64,000 nucleotides of DNA from Bombardia bombarda. Lineage: Eukaryota > Ascomycota > Sordariomycetes > Sordariales > Lasiosphaeriaceae. Shown one piece after another: positions 47,670 to 58,127 of this stretch. The notes under the pieces were generated by a model. The model was not told where the DNA came from. It made no database searches and saw only the letters and a list, made by a program, of their open reading frames with translations. The position numbers and the translations under genes were made by a program. Within the stretch, counting starts at the first letter, position 1. Each line of letters opens with the position of its first letter. The stretch lies in NCBI GenBank assembly GCA_030512295.1, contig JAULSR010000003.1, forward strand, positions 3,038,001 through 3,102,000, in the 5' to 3' direction.

Positions 47670-47948
47670 ATGCTTCCCAAAATCCTTTTCGCGGCGATCT
47701 TCGCCGTCCCATTCGCAGTTGGCCTTGTCATGCCACCAGCCCCAGCAGCTGCTAGAGAACACCGCATTGCTCGCAAGATCGTCGATGCCGGCAATAGCAC
47801 TGCTGTAGCTGCCGCTCCCACTGCTACCGGAGGTCCGGCCGCACCCATCCCGACTGGAAAAGGCAAGGGCAAGGCTAAGGGCAAGGGAAAAGCTAAGGGG
47901 AAAGCAAAAGGCAAGGGGAAAGGAAAGGGCAAGGGGAAGGAGGAGTAA
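47670..47948 (+). CDS. Small secreted protein with alternating Lys/Gly-Ala tail
   Basis: Single exon, 92 residues. An N-terminal signal peptide (MLPKILFAAIFAVPFAVGLV) is followed by a short Ala/Pro-rich mature region with one possible N-glycosylation site (NST). A C-terminal tail of about 28 residues alternates Lys with Gly or Ala and ends in two Glu. The tail is coded by a hexanucleotide-like repeat of GGNAAR/GCNAAR units. There are no cysteines. I recognise no family. A strongly cationic secreted peptide could bind nucleic acid, membranes or anionic wall polymers; this is inference from charge only. It lies at the left margin of the putative metabolite cluster. Confidence 0.6.
   Translation: MLPKILFAAIFAVPFAVGLVMPPAPAAAREHRIARKIVDAGNSTAVAAAPTATGGPAAPIPTGKGKGKAKGKGKAKGKAKGKGKGKGKGKEE
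47856..47939 (+). repeat. In-frame repeat coding the Lys/Gly-Ala tail
   Basis: About fourteen GGN/GCN plus AAR codon pairs in a row, all in the frame of the small secreted protein. Third-position variation (GGC, GGG, GGA; AAG, AAA) shows it is not a perfect DNA repeat, so the peptide pattern may be under selection. Confidence 0.75.
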
Positions 47949-48184
47949 AAGGAGATGTAGGGCGGGAGATGAAGGAAGTACTGGGTGCACACTGAGTCCC
48001 AACGGAAACCGTGGTTTATTCATATTTGGTAGGACTAGTGAAGGATCAATGTCAAGATAAATACAGAGCAATTATATCCTGTTCATTTTCTCCCCTTCTC
48101 TACTACTACATCTCTCTCACTACCTTAGGTATGCATACTAGCGATATTAGGCTGCTACACAACTCGAACCATCACCCAGCCAGC

Positions 48185-50333
48185 TTAGCCCCTTTTAACC
48201 GTCCTCAGCTTGACTTTGACATGGAGAAAGCCGTGCGGATGCATGATGACGCGGTCAGACCACTGCATGGCCTCGTGAGTACCCGGGAGCATTTCTAAGT
48301 GGTAACGGCTGAAGAGATTGGCCAGCATGAGGTACATTTCAGCGTAAGCGAGACTATAGAAAGTTGAGGAGGTGGAGAGTCCAAGTCAGCAAGCATGTTC
48401 AGGAAATGTAATAGTTGGGACAATACTGGGTCTGGTTCTACGTACTTTTTCCCAACACAATCAGTTCTGCCCCATGAGAAGGACACAAGCCAGTGCATGA
48501 GCTCCTTGCCTGCGGGTCCTATCCACCGCTCGGGACGAAACTTGTTGGGTTCTGGGAATATGTCGGGGTTCTTGTGGATGAGGTCGTGCGAGATGCCGAC
48601 CTGGCCATAGATAGATATACAGGTTAGTGTTAGTCTTGATATACGCCACTTACCCTCAACTGAACACTCTCCAGATGGCAATCGAGAAAAACATACCGCA
48701 TAGCCCTCTGGGATGGTGTCCTTGATGGCCGGCACGTACAGCCCACCTTTGGGCACCCTACGTGGGAGCCGTCCAGGGATGAGCGTTGCTGTGCGGAGGC
48801 ACTCTTTAACGAATCCGGTCTGCACGGTGGAAAGTCACAGATCCCTCTTAATTAGCCATCTACTCAAGGAACAACAACTGACAAATCTGCCAGCGAAAAC
48901 CAAAAGAGTTGAGCTGGTAAGTAGATGTATCACTCACAAAATAAGGTAAACTCTCCACAGCTTGCAAGGGAAGCCTCCCATGCTCATCCAAGTCGACGGC
49001 GTCAAGCTCGGCAAGTATTCTCTTCTGCACCTCAGGGTACAAGAGGAAATAATAGGTGGCATAGGCCATCTCGTTGGCGGGCGGCTCGGTGCCGCCATTT
49101 AGGATCATGGCACTCTCGTCAGCGAGATCTTGAAATTTGAGCGGCTCTACGACGGGGTCCTCTTTGCGGCGCTTCAGGTTGTTGGTGAGCATGCGGTCAA
49201 AGATGGTCTCTTCATATGGATTTCGCTGCGCTGCTTTATCGCTATCATAGCGATCCATAGCTTCCTGGGCGAGTTGTTCGAAGTACTGTGGGTGTTGGCG
49301 TTAGAGTATTACGTGAAGAATCTGGAGCTGTCAACTGCTTACTGTGATCATTTTGATATATGTTGCGCTGAGCTTTCCCGCCACCCATCTTGGCCCATCG
49401 GTGATGAGCTTTCGCAGCCAAGGGAAGTGCAGGGCGGTCCAGACGCCACCGGTGAAGAACTGCATGTCCTTGACGCGCTCCTTGAAGTCGGGTGCCGAGA
49501 TCATGTCTAGGCTCTTGCCGAATAGAAGCTCAGAGACAATATCGCACTGGTTCGATTTGTGTTAGTGGTCTGGCACACACATAGTGGGTCATGGGAAAGA
49601 AGGGGAGGGGAGTGCCAAAAACTCACCGTGTAGCAATAAAACATTTCGTGAATGGGAACTTCGTCGCCCTTTTTCTCATATTCGTTGATCTTGGTAAAGA
49701 TTCGCTCGATTTCCTCGTAGAAGTAATCTTCCATCATGTTCACCCTGCGTTTTGAAAAGACGGGGTCGAGCACCTGGCGCTTTGCTCGGTGGGCCTCGAC
49801 GGGGATAGTCATGGTCATGGCGCTGTCGACCCCGACCGAGTAGGTTGCCGGGTCTTTGGTAAAACGCTTATTCCGGTCGAATATACTGTTATGGTCCTGA
49901 TCAGAAGGGGGCTGGGTCGCCAGAATGTACCCGTGGGAGACAGATTTGTCTCTTACATACTCGTGAAAGACGGAAATGTCATTGATATGGACCTCGTCCG
50001 GATTGAGTCTGACAACGGGCCCTGACTGCCATGTTGGCACTTTGCTCCAGCCATCTCTTTAATGTCTCCAAACTCACCATATTTCTCGTGATATTTTGGT
50101 ATCTCATAAATGAATTTGCCTTGCAGTATGGCTTCGTAATAACCTTGCTGAAGAAAGCCAATGCGGCACAAGAAGGGGCCGGGAAAGCGAGCAAGGGGGT
50201 GTAGGGTAAGGCGATAGATGACCACGCCAACCATGTAAATCGCATAGATGATGCCCGACGCAAACAACAGATTCCATGCTGACGACTTCACGGTCGTGCC
50301 TTGGGCCACCAAGTCCCATAGAAATGAAGTCAT
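48185..50333 (-). CDS. Cytochrome P450 (trichodiene-oxygenase-like), with an apparent frameshift
   Basis: Exons by splice signals: 50333-50078, 50021-49627, 49547-49343, 49285-48938, 48819-48697, 48600-48446 and 48353-48185, about 550 residues. An N-terminal membrane anchor (about residues 22-40) is followed by LHPLARFPGPFLCR and VVRLNPDEVHI. The ExxR motif (ECLRTATL) and the PERW motif (FRPERWIGP) are normal. Three oddities: (1) in exon 3 the frame changes after FGKSLDM, where one extra base near 49500 separates two blocks that both look conserved; (2) the I-helix reads GGTEPPAN, with Pro where the oxygen-activating Thr belongs; (3) the haem loop reads FSWGRTDCVG, lacking Arg at its usual place though the Cys ligand is present. 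The gene may be decaying, or the frameshift may be a sequence error. It is divergent from the P450 at 51477. Confidence 0.8.
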
Positions 50334-51476
50334 GTTGAGTTTGGTATGAGACTGATGCTAGACCAGGTGAGTCGAACCTGACGAGAACCCGAGGTAGGTA
50401 GGTACCTAGGTACCCTGTTTGGTAGGTAGGTAGGTAGGTCTAGGAGGTTAGGTTGGTACTAAGTAGAAGATAGGTAAAAAAAAGATTATGGTCATTTTGA
50501 CCGTGTCCATGATATCGCCTGCTTCGATTACGCAGGGACAATTCTGGGTCTAGTATGTACTGGCCAGCATGACACACGACGTCGGGGAACATAAGCCAAA
50601 CGTACGTGTACATGAATAGTATGTGTACATGTGTTTATTTCAATAAGATAGCAAGGTCGAGATAATATACCGGTATCGAGTTTATGTCTCAACAGTGATA
50701 ATGCCGTGATGGCATCAATGAGACGGTGAGGTAGACAGACACAGACTGTATGCAAGATAAGATATCGTAGCATGCTCGCATATCCAGATTTGGTGTCATT
50801 ACAAGCCGCATACGGATAGGCATTATTTGCCTAGTCTGGCACGCACCTTGGCATTCCTTTTCACAAGTCTCATGCTGCTGGGTGAGGTGGCTTAGGTTAG
50901 GTAAGGTAGGTAAGGTAGGCATGGGCGCTGGCTTATTATGCACGAGGACGTTTGATTGACTTGATCGGAGCCAACTGCAGGACTGGGAAACATCGAGTCC
51001 TGGCTTCGGTCCAATCACACCTTCAGGCCGTCAGCAAGGGAAGGATAGTTGACCCGACGCCACAACCGCTGCGTCAGATCTCCTGACAGACCGGGCCGAT
51101 CCCTAATATCATCTTTGTAACTCTACCTAGACCGTTCATGCAGGCAAGGAACTTCAGGCAACGAAGGTATTGGTTGAAGGCTGTGTCGTAGGTCCCGTGC
51201 ATACAATAGGCTTACAGCGTCATGCAATGGAAGGATACCTGTTATAATCATTGTTGGTGACGATGGACGACGACAGGTAATAATCGTATTTGTGTAATTC
51301 TGATGATTCTGATGATGGCTGTTTCTGCGATGCTTGTTGTGTTGGATGAAGGATTACGGGCAGTGGTTGGGGGGACTTGAACCTTTCAGATAAGATTAGA
51401 AACCTTAAACCTGCGCTTGCAGACTGGAGACTGGAGACTGGAGACAGAGGACGGACAAATCTTTCCACTGCCCGCA
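50334..51476. promoter_or_regulatory. Divergent promoter region of the two P450 genes
   Basis: The two P450 start codons face outward across 1143 bases. The left part (about 50391-50460) holds a dense block of AGGTAGGT and ACCTAGGTACC motifs, and more GGTAAGGTAGG units lie at about 50890-50920. A GACTGGA heptamer repeats three times just before the P450 start at 51477 (about 51421-51445). Shared control of the pair is inferred from the arrangement. Confidence 0.5.
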
Positions 51477-53439
51477 ATGTCGCGCCCAGACCACCACCAA
51501 TCCCCAGCAATAGCCGTGGGCCTGCTTGCCGTGACAATCCTGCTTTTCGTGCTCTACCGCATCGCGCTGCCCAAGCCATTGGCAGGCATTCCCTACAATG
51601 TGTCGTCGTCGCGGAAGCTATTCGGCGACGTGCCCGGCATGTTGTCGCACATCGCCAATGAGGACGGCACCTTCATCACCTACCTTGAGCAGACTCTACA
51701 GCGTCTCAATGCGCCCCTGGTGCAGATTTTCATCAAGCCCATGAGCCAGCCGCTGCTGGTTCTGGGAGATTTCCCCGAGGCCCGCGACATCATGACGCGC
51801 CGAACCAAGGAGTTTGACCGCTCCACCTCGTCGGGCGACCTGGTTAGAGGGCTGGGCTCAAGTCACCACATCCATCTCAAGACTACCCCCGCCTGGCGCG
51901 CCCAGCGCCGCCTGATCCAGGATCTCATGACCCCGTCCTTTCTCAACAAGGTCGCCGGCCCCGTCATGCACCAGAATGCCAGTCTGTTGATCGATCTGTG
52001 GCGGGCCAAGACCCGCATTGCTGCTGGGAGGCCCTTCACCGCCTCTGCCGATATCGACCAAGTCGCCCTGGACGCCGTGCTCGTCTTTGCCTTTGGCGAG
52101 CGTTTCGGCGAGAAGCACAGCGCCATCCGACCCGCCCTTGACGCAGTGAGGGACATGATGCAGCAAAATAGCGGTGGTGGGACGAATGGCAATGTGTCGG
52201 ATGAACCTGTTGTGTTTCCCACAGGTGTTACAGATCCCGTTGTGAGCGCCTCACTGGAGCTGGTGGCCACGGTCGAAGATGTGCAGGGCAGCCCACTACC
52301 AGATCTGAAATGGTGGTTCATAAATAGCAAGCCAAGAGTCAAGAGGGCGACCAAGATTAAAGAGGATGCTATCAAGAGGGAGGTCGAGGACGCAATCCGA
52401 AGGCTTAATGGGGCTACGGGGGAAGAGTTTGTCAAGTCGGCTGTCGACCACATGGTGTTTCGGGAACGCACCTTGGCAGAAAAAGATGGCAGAAGGCCCG
52501 ACTTCTTTTCCCGCATCATGATGGATGAAGTGAGTCAAGTTTCATTCCTCCTGCACATTGTCTCTCCAATTTCGTTTCAACAAGATGTGGTAACGTCCTA
52601 CTAACAACTGCTTCCTTATGCAGATCTTTGGCTTCATCATTGCCGGCAATGACACGTCCAGCACATCCATCAGCTGGGGTGTAAAGTACCTGGCCGACCA
52701 CCCCAGTGCGCAGACCAAGCTACGGCAGGCACTCGAGAGCGCCTTTGCGTCTGCTGCGCGCGAGGGCCGCAGCCCATCCATTCAAGAAATAACTGACACA
52801 CACAACGTCGCATACCTGGACGCCGTCATCGAGGAGACACTTCGGTGCTCGGCCACTGTCCCCGTTGTTGACCGCCAGGCCACGGTCGACACGGAGCTTC
52901 TCGGTTACCACATCCCCAAAGGAAGCGTTGTCACGGTGAGTTCACGTCCCAAGTCTTGCTTAACGGTCCTTGGACAAAAGACTAACCATATCTGACCGCT
53001 CGTGCTGCAGTGCCTAGTCACAGGGCCAAGCATGATGAGCCCTGCCCTCGAAATTGACGAAGCTCGTCGCAGCGAGACCGGAAGACTGGCTAAGAAGAGC
53101 GAGGGGCGTGATGGCCCAAGGGCTTGGGATCTCAACGGTATGGCCTCGTTCCAGCCTGAGCGCTGGCTCACCACAAACTCCAAAAAGGGTGGTGACGGGT
53201 CGATCGAGTTTGACGCAGCGGCTGGGCCACAATTGGCTTTTGGTTTGGGTACCAGGCAGTGCTACGGCAAGAGGTTGGCTTTGTTGGAGATGCGCATCCT
53301 TATCACTCTGATCGTGTGGAATTTCGAGTTGCTCCCCTGCCCGCCTGCCCTGTCGGGCGACAAGCCTATTCTGATCATGACAAACAGGCCAAAGGACTGC
53401 TATGTACGTCTGCGTGAGGTGAAAAGGGGCAAGAATTAG
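51477..53439 (+). CDS. Cytochrome P450 monooxygenase
   Basis: Three exons, 51477-52529, 52624-52935 and 53011-53439, give 597 residues. The ATG at 51477 puts a membrane anchor (AIAVGLLAVTILLFVLYRIA) at the N-terminus for ER attachment. All catalytic motifs are intact: I-helix IAGNDTSST, ExxR as EETLRCS, FQPERW, and haem loop FGLGTRQCYGKR with the Cys ligand. The protein is longer than most P450s because of a loop before PERW (about residues 470-500) rich in charged residues. It would hydroxylate or otherwise oxidise a small molecule using a P450 reductase partner. Neighbouring oxidase, regulator and PKS genes suggest a tailoring role on a polyketide. Substrate unknown. Confidence 0.92.
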
Positions 53440-53848
53440 TGTAGGCGAGCGACACAAAAGCAATTTCTGGAGCCAAGGCTAGATCATAGCGATATCCTAG
53501 TAGGATTGTGTCAATGCCATTTTGAATACTGAACATGAATGAAAGGCCCAGAGGATGAAGGTTTCAATATAGAGACAAGTAATAGTACCGCGCATCACGG
53601 TTATTTTACATCCCTATTGTTTTCTTTCCCCGTCTCAAAGGAGAATTACTTCTATTAGAACTCGATTCATCACGCAAATTCCAGTCGCGCGAGGTGGAAC
53701 AGCCAAGTTGAGCCGAGGACAAACAGAATGTACAGAAGCTACCCCCTTCGTTTTTATTTGAAAATTAAAGACTCGTTTGGATTTATGGGATATACTTGGC
53801 TACCTAACTAACGTAAGTAGTAACTAGGTGCCTGTTTCTTCGAGCTTC
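53440..53848. other. Convergent spacer between P450 and FAD oxidase
   Basis: 3' flanks of the two genes. One CTACCTAACTAACG / ACTAGGTGCC stretch lies at about 53800-53833. Nothing else is recognised. Confidence 0.5.
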
Positions 53849-55599
53849 TCAGATATTGGCAGCAGATATCTTGAAGCCCCCAGGACACAACTTCTGAAAG
53901 ACGCCCTCAGGGTCATACTTGGCCGCAATCTTGGCCAACCTCCCCACGTTCTCCAACCCATAGCTGCCCAGAGGGTTCTGGCTACGGTCTGAGTAGTTCA
54001 GGTAAACCCACTCCAGATTTCCATCCTCAATAGTAGCTGCAAACTCACGCACGGCTGCGATCCAGTCTCTGACCTTTGGGTACGCAAAGGCTTCCTGCTC
54101 GGGCGTCCGCACCATGGCTGCGGCTTGGAAGAGAACACCGTTATGTTTCTGCCGCTCAACACCCATAGTATTGCCGCCGGCTTCGGCCGAACGCCGCCCA
54201 AACAGGGTCGGCAGGGGCTGGAACAGACATTGCGTCCAGAAGTCGCCATCGGGGATAAAAGCCTTGAACTCGTCCACCATGGCCTCGTGCAGTTCTGCCG
54301 CTTTGGCGATGATGCGAACGTCGTTTTTGAAACTGGCTGTGAACCAAATGTCACTGCATTGTATCGGGTAAGCATGCGTTTGAAAGGGGTTGACGAAAAG
54401 GGGCTGGTTGGCTTACTGGTATTGGCGCGGAAGATTGTTTGCTGGATCAGAGACCAGCTCCGGCACTGTTGTCATCTTGCACGTTGTCATAATGGACGGC
54501 AAGGCCAGCCATTTATCATATGCAGGAGCCTTTTCCACGCCGGCGACCTGAACCGACATGGTAGCGATGCCGACGTCTTTGAATTGCGGCTGCAGCTTTG
54601 TTAGTACTCACCCCTGATGCATGTAAACAAACGATATAAAGTCCATGTCATGTTCCGCACATACTGCAACACACCAGTTAGCGAGCAACTTGTCAAGGTC
54701 AAGGGCAGAATTTCCAACATACCCGTATAAGCAAAAAAGCACAACAAGTTGCTGTCCGGGTCGCTCTCCATGCCATCCGTAAATTCGACCAAGGCTTGCG
54801 CCGCCGGCTGGGTAACCTGCTTAGGGTAAAACGTCAAGCCGGCCCAGATTTGACCCGTCACAAAAGTCTTCATCTTGAAATTGGTGACGATGCCAAAGTT
54901 GTTCCCACCGCCCTTCAACGCCCAAAACAAATCGGCATTCTCACCCTTGCCATCCGCAGTCACGACACTCCCATCAGCCAACACCACCTCAAACTCGACA
55001 ACATTATCGCACGCAAAGCCAGCCCGCGGCGTGAAGAAGGTATTCCCGCCCCCCAAAATCAGCCCGGCAACACCCACATTGCCCTCGCGGCCACCGGCCA
55101 CGACACGTCCGTGGCTGTGCAGCTCGTGGTAGACGTCGCGCCAGACGCCGCCAGGGCCGAGATCGACCGTGTCCGAGGCGGCATCGTAACGCGTCCAGCT
55201 CAGCAGGCCCAGGTCGATGGTCACGCCATGCGGGCCGATACTGTTGGCACCCGCCCACTGCATGTGTCCGCCACTGCGGATGGCGAAGCTGGTCTTGGTG
55301 GTGGTTAGGATGCGGAGCGCTTTGCCGACTTCGCCGGCGTTGCGCGGCTGGATGATGCATGATGGGCTGAGCTGCTTGGCGCTCGAGGACCAGTAGCTGG
55401 ACTGGCGGGCCTCGTATTCCGAGGTGGAGGGGTGCAGAAGGACGAGGTTGGACTTGGAGAGGGCTTGGACGGCAGGGCTGAGAGCTTGTTCTTTGCTGGT
55501 GATGGTGGTTGGCGGGGGACTAGACTTGGGGCTGGGAGGCGAGGAGGACGAAGAGGAGGAGTGGGCAGGTTTGGATGGCCTGGAAGTGAAGCAACCCAT
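53849..55599 (-). CDS. BBE-type FAD-linked oxidoreductase, probably N-terminally lipidated
   Basis: Exons 55599-54723, 54606-54417 and 54353-53849 give 523 residues in an open frame. The acceptor at 54607 (gtgag) was chosen because it alone restores the conserved frame; this junction is less sure than the others. An FAD_binding_4 (PCMH) domain spans about residues 70-230: RSGGHMQWAG supplies the His for covalent flavin, then GPGGVWRDVY, LILGGGNTFFTPRAG and LFWALKGGGNNFGIVT. The C-terminal berberine-bridge-like segment is complete (VYLNYSDRSQNPLGSYG). Unlike many family members it has no signal peptide; instead it starts MGCFTSRP, which fits N-myristoylation at Gly2 and palmitoylation at Cys3, then a Ser/Pro-rich linker. 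The role is probably oxidation or oxidative cyclisation of a cluster intermediate at a membrane. Confidence 0.85.
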
Positions 55600-58127
55600 C
55601 GTGAACTGAACTGATTGGAGATGCTGCTATGGCAAGTGGTGGTAGAGAAAAAGCGGGCTTTTGGTTCTTGAGATGAACAAAGATGGCACAAATGAGAGAG
55701 GTCTTGATCCTGTCCGGGCCGACTTGTTGAGTTTGATTGTTACGTGTGTATAGTAGTACCAGCTCGGAGTTATGATTTGCAGACCTATCTGGACTCCTAC
55801 ATTGCGTATAGTCGAGTACCTGGGTACGTACATACCTGTCTATTCTAGTAAGTATGTATCTAGGACTCTACGTACCACCTCAATTACTTGGGTACGTACA
55901 CACTTTACTTTGACAGCTGTTTTTGAAAACGCACGACGTCCATTTCACGGAAAAGAAAATAACATGACACTTGAATTCGCACTTACCAGAACCAGCCGCC
56001 AGCGAAGTCGCCAACGTGAGCAGGGTGCAGTAATAGGTAATTCCGATATGCTACCATGACTGCATGTTGTATCTTGTTGTAAATGCTCCCCTGGGTAGTA
56101 GTAGGTAAGATACCTAGGTAAGTTGAACCTAATTAGTAAAGGCTCTGTCTACATATCGGAGATTCTATACGCGCGCGTCTATCCATACAGCCAACTGCAT
56201 AGCTGGATAGGAGGTAAGCAAGTGGTGGGTAGGTAGGGTAGGTAAGGTAGATACGAGTATGAGACGGATCACCGATTGAAACGGACATAGGAGTTCAACC
56301 TGTGCATCAACAAACGGTAGTACGTCTGTGCCGGCCTGTCGCATTCACGCTCGGATTCATGTGGGTACATGTAGTTAGGGTAGTACTGCACGGGGAAAAG
56401 GAGCGTCAGCAGAAATACAGAAGAGGGGAGAGGATGCAATGCAGATGCAAAATAAGCCTGAATGCGACGTAAGACGACAGATACGACGAATATTCTATAC
56501 CAACTTTGCAACTCCCAAGTAGGTCTATGCGGTAAATCTCCAATCAAGTAACGAGGTCTCTGGTCTAGGTAGGTAATTAGCCATATCAATATCATGTAGT
56601 TAGATACTTACCTGGTGTGATGATCATGTAAACATCCTGGATAGTTGGGTGCGATGTGCTTTCCTACTATAGAAGCAATTGAAAAGCATTTATAAGCTAA
56701 GGTAACATTTCTTTCGATCTGTAAGAGTTTGTCACACCTTTCCATTCGTCATGGTTCCGTGGTTCATCCTGGAAAACAGTACATCTGTCTATCTCACCAG
56801 ACTGCGCTCTTTCGGGCACTTCCCGAACCCTGCATGACTTTTGAGCAACTCAATGTACAAGATAGAGGCAGTGTTAGAGAAAGTTGCCGTCAGCACAGCA
56901 CACCACGCGATCTCGGCTCTTGCCGAACTCTCTGTGTATGTGGTCGTGCTGGATACCTAGACATGTCCGCCTATGCGGCATCCATCAAAAATCACGCACT
57001 CCAGTCCCCCCAATTGTCTTATTCATACCATTGCAGATCACAGCACAGTTTCATCCTTCTATGTGACCTCAGATATACGGATCCATCACATGTACTAAGT
57101 AGTTGGGCCATGTTCTTGATGTGGTCGGATGTAAGATATGCACTCTATGCAGCTTGATATTTGCTAAGTATGGAGTCTATGGCTCTGGCTGGACGCATGA
57201 AGACGAAGGCGGGCACTCATCATGTACCATGAGTACTTACCTTCATTGATATAGCCCGGTAGATGTATATGTGGTGAGATAAACCCCCACATACTGACTA
57301 GGTACCCGTTCTTACTTACCTTACCTATCAAGGTGCATCGGTTGCTCAAGTCCATCCCAGATTAGGTACACCAGCAGAATGATTAGTAGTACCAAGCTGG
57401 GTAGATAGGTAGATAAGTAGGTAGTAGCTTAGTTTCAAGTTAAAGTTGTGAGTAGGTAGATATTTAATCTGTGCAGTTGCACCATTTGCATTGGCTTATC
57501 TGATATCTGTCAGACCGTCGTGGAGTTGACCCGAATGCCGCGTCTTCACGTCGCTGGCTGGGCGTCATCTTATCTAGTCTACTAACCCACTCCGCATAGC
57601 AATCCGACATGATACTAAAAGTGACAGATGTTGCGGGGTGCTTACATTGATCTTGGCTGCAGCTCCATGCCTTAGGGCTGCAGGACTTCACTTCAACACC
57701 CTTAATCGTCAGTCCCCCATTCTGAATGCCGCGAAAAGTCGGTGTGGAATGCCCTGCAGAACGCAATGATACCTTGCCACCTTGCCCATGAACCGCTATT
57801 TCGGAATTATCAACTTTCACTAATCGAAATCCGAGAACTGTTTGGGAATTATGCTGGCTGGAGCCTCACAGCATCGATCTCTGCTATGTGCTACAGATCT
57901 GGAACAGGAAATCACGCCGGAGAAAACTCACCGGGCCCCCTAGCAACAGTACGTCAGGGAAACAGCTCGTGCAATGAACAGGACATATGGATGGCTATGC
58001 ATACCCAGAGAAGTGAGGGTGTAAACGGTTGTAACTTGATTTTACATTTGTTTGAGAAGATGCTGTAGCTTAACGGTCTTTACTTTACTCTTGATTGCTA
58101 TAGTCTATGCAATATGAAAAGTCTATC
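55600..58127. other. Intergenic region within the cluster, rich in AGGTA-type motifs
   Basis: BBE promoter side and 3' flank of the ankyrin regulator. Many GGTAGGTA, ACCTAGGTA and GGGTACGTAC motifs occur (about 55815-55900, 56105-56120, 56225-56250, 57295-57330, 57400-57460). Open frames at 56729-57157 (+) and 57464-57820 (-) lack ATG starts and are not called, though the latter is Cys-rich near its end and could be a fragment. Confidence 0.45.

Noticed and set aside
50345..50375. GGTTCGACTC on the minus strand resembling a tRNA B box
   Set aside because: No acceptor stem, D arm or anticodon arm could be folded around it.
54585..54606. A 22-base GTGAGT...TACTAAC...CAG segment that looks like a miniature intron in the FAD oxidase gene
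   Set aside because: Too short for known splicing and it does not restore the frame; a longer intron ending at 54607 does.
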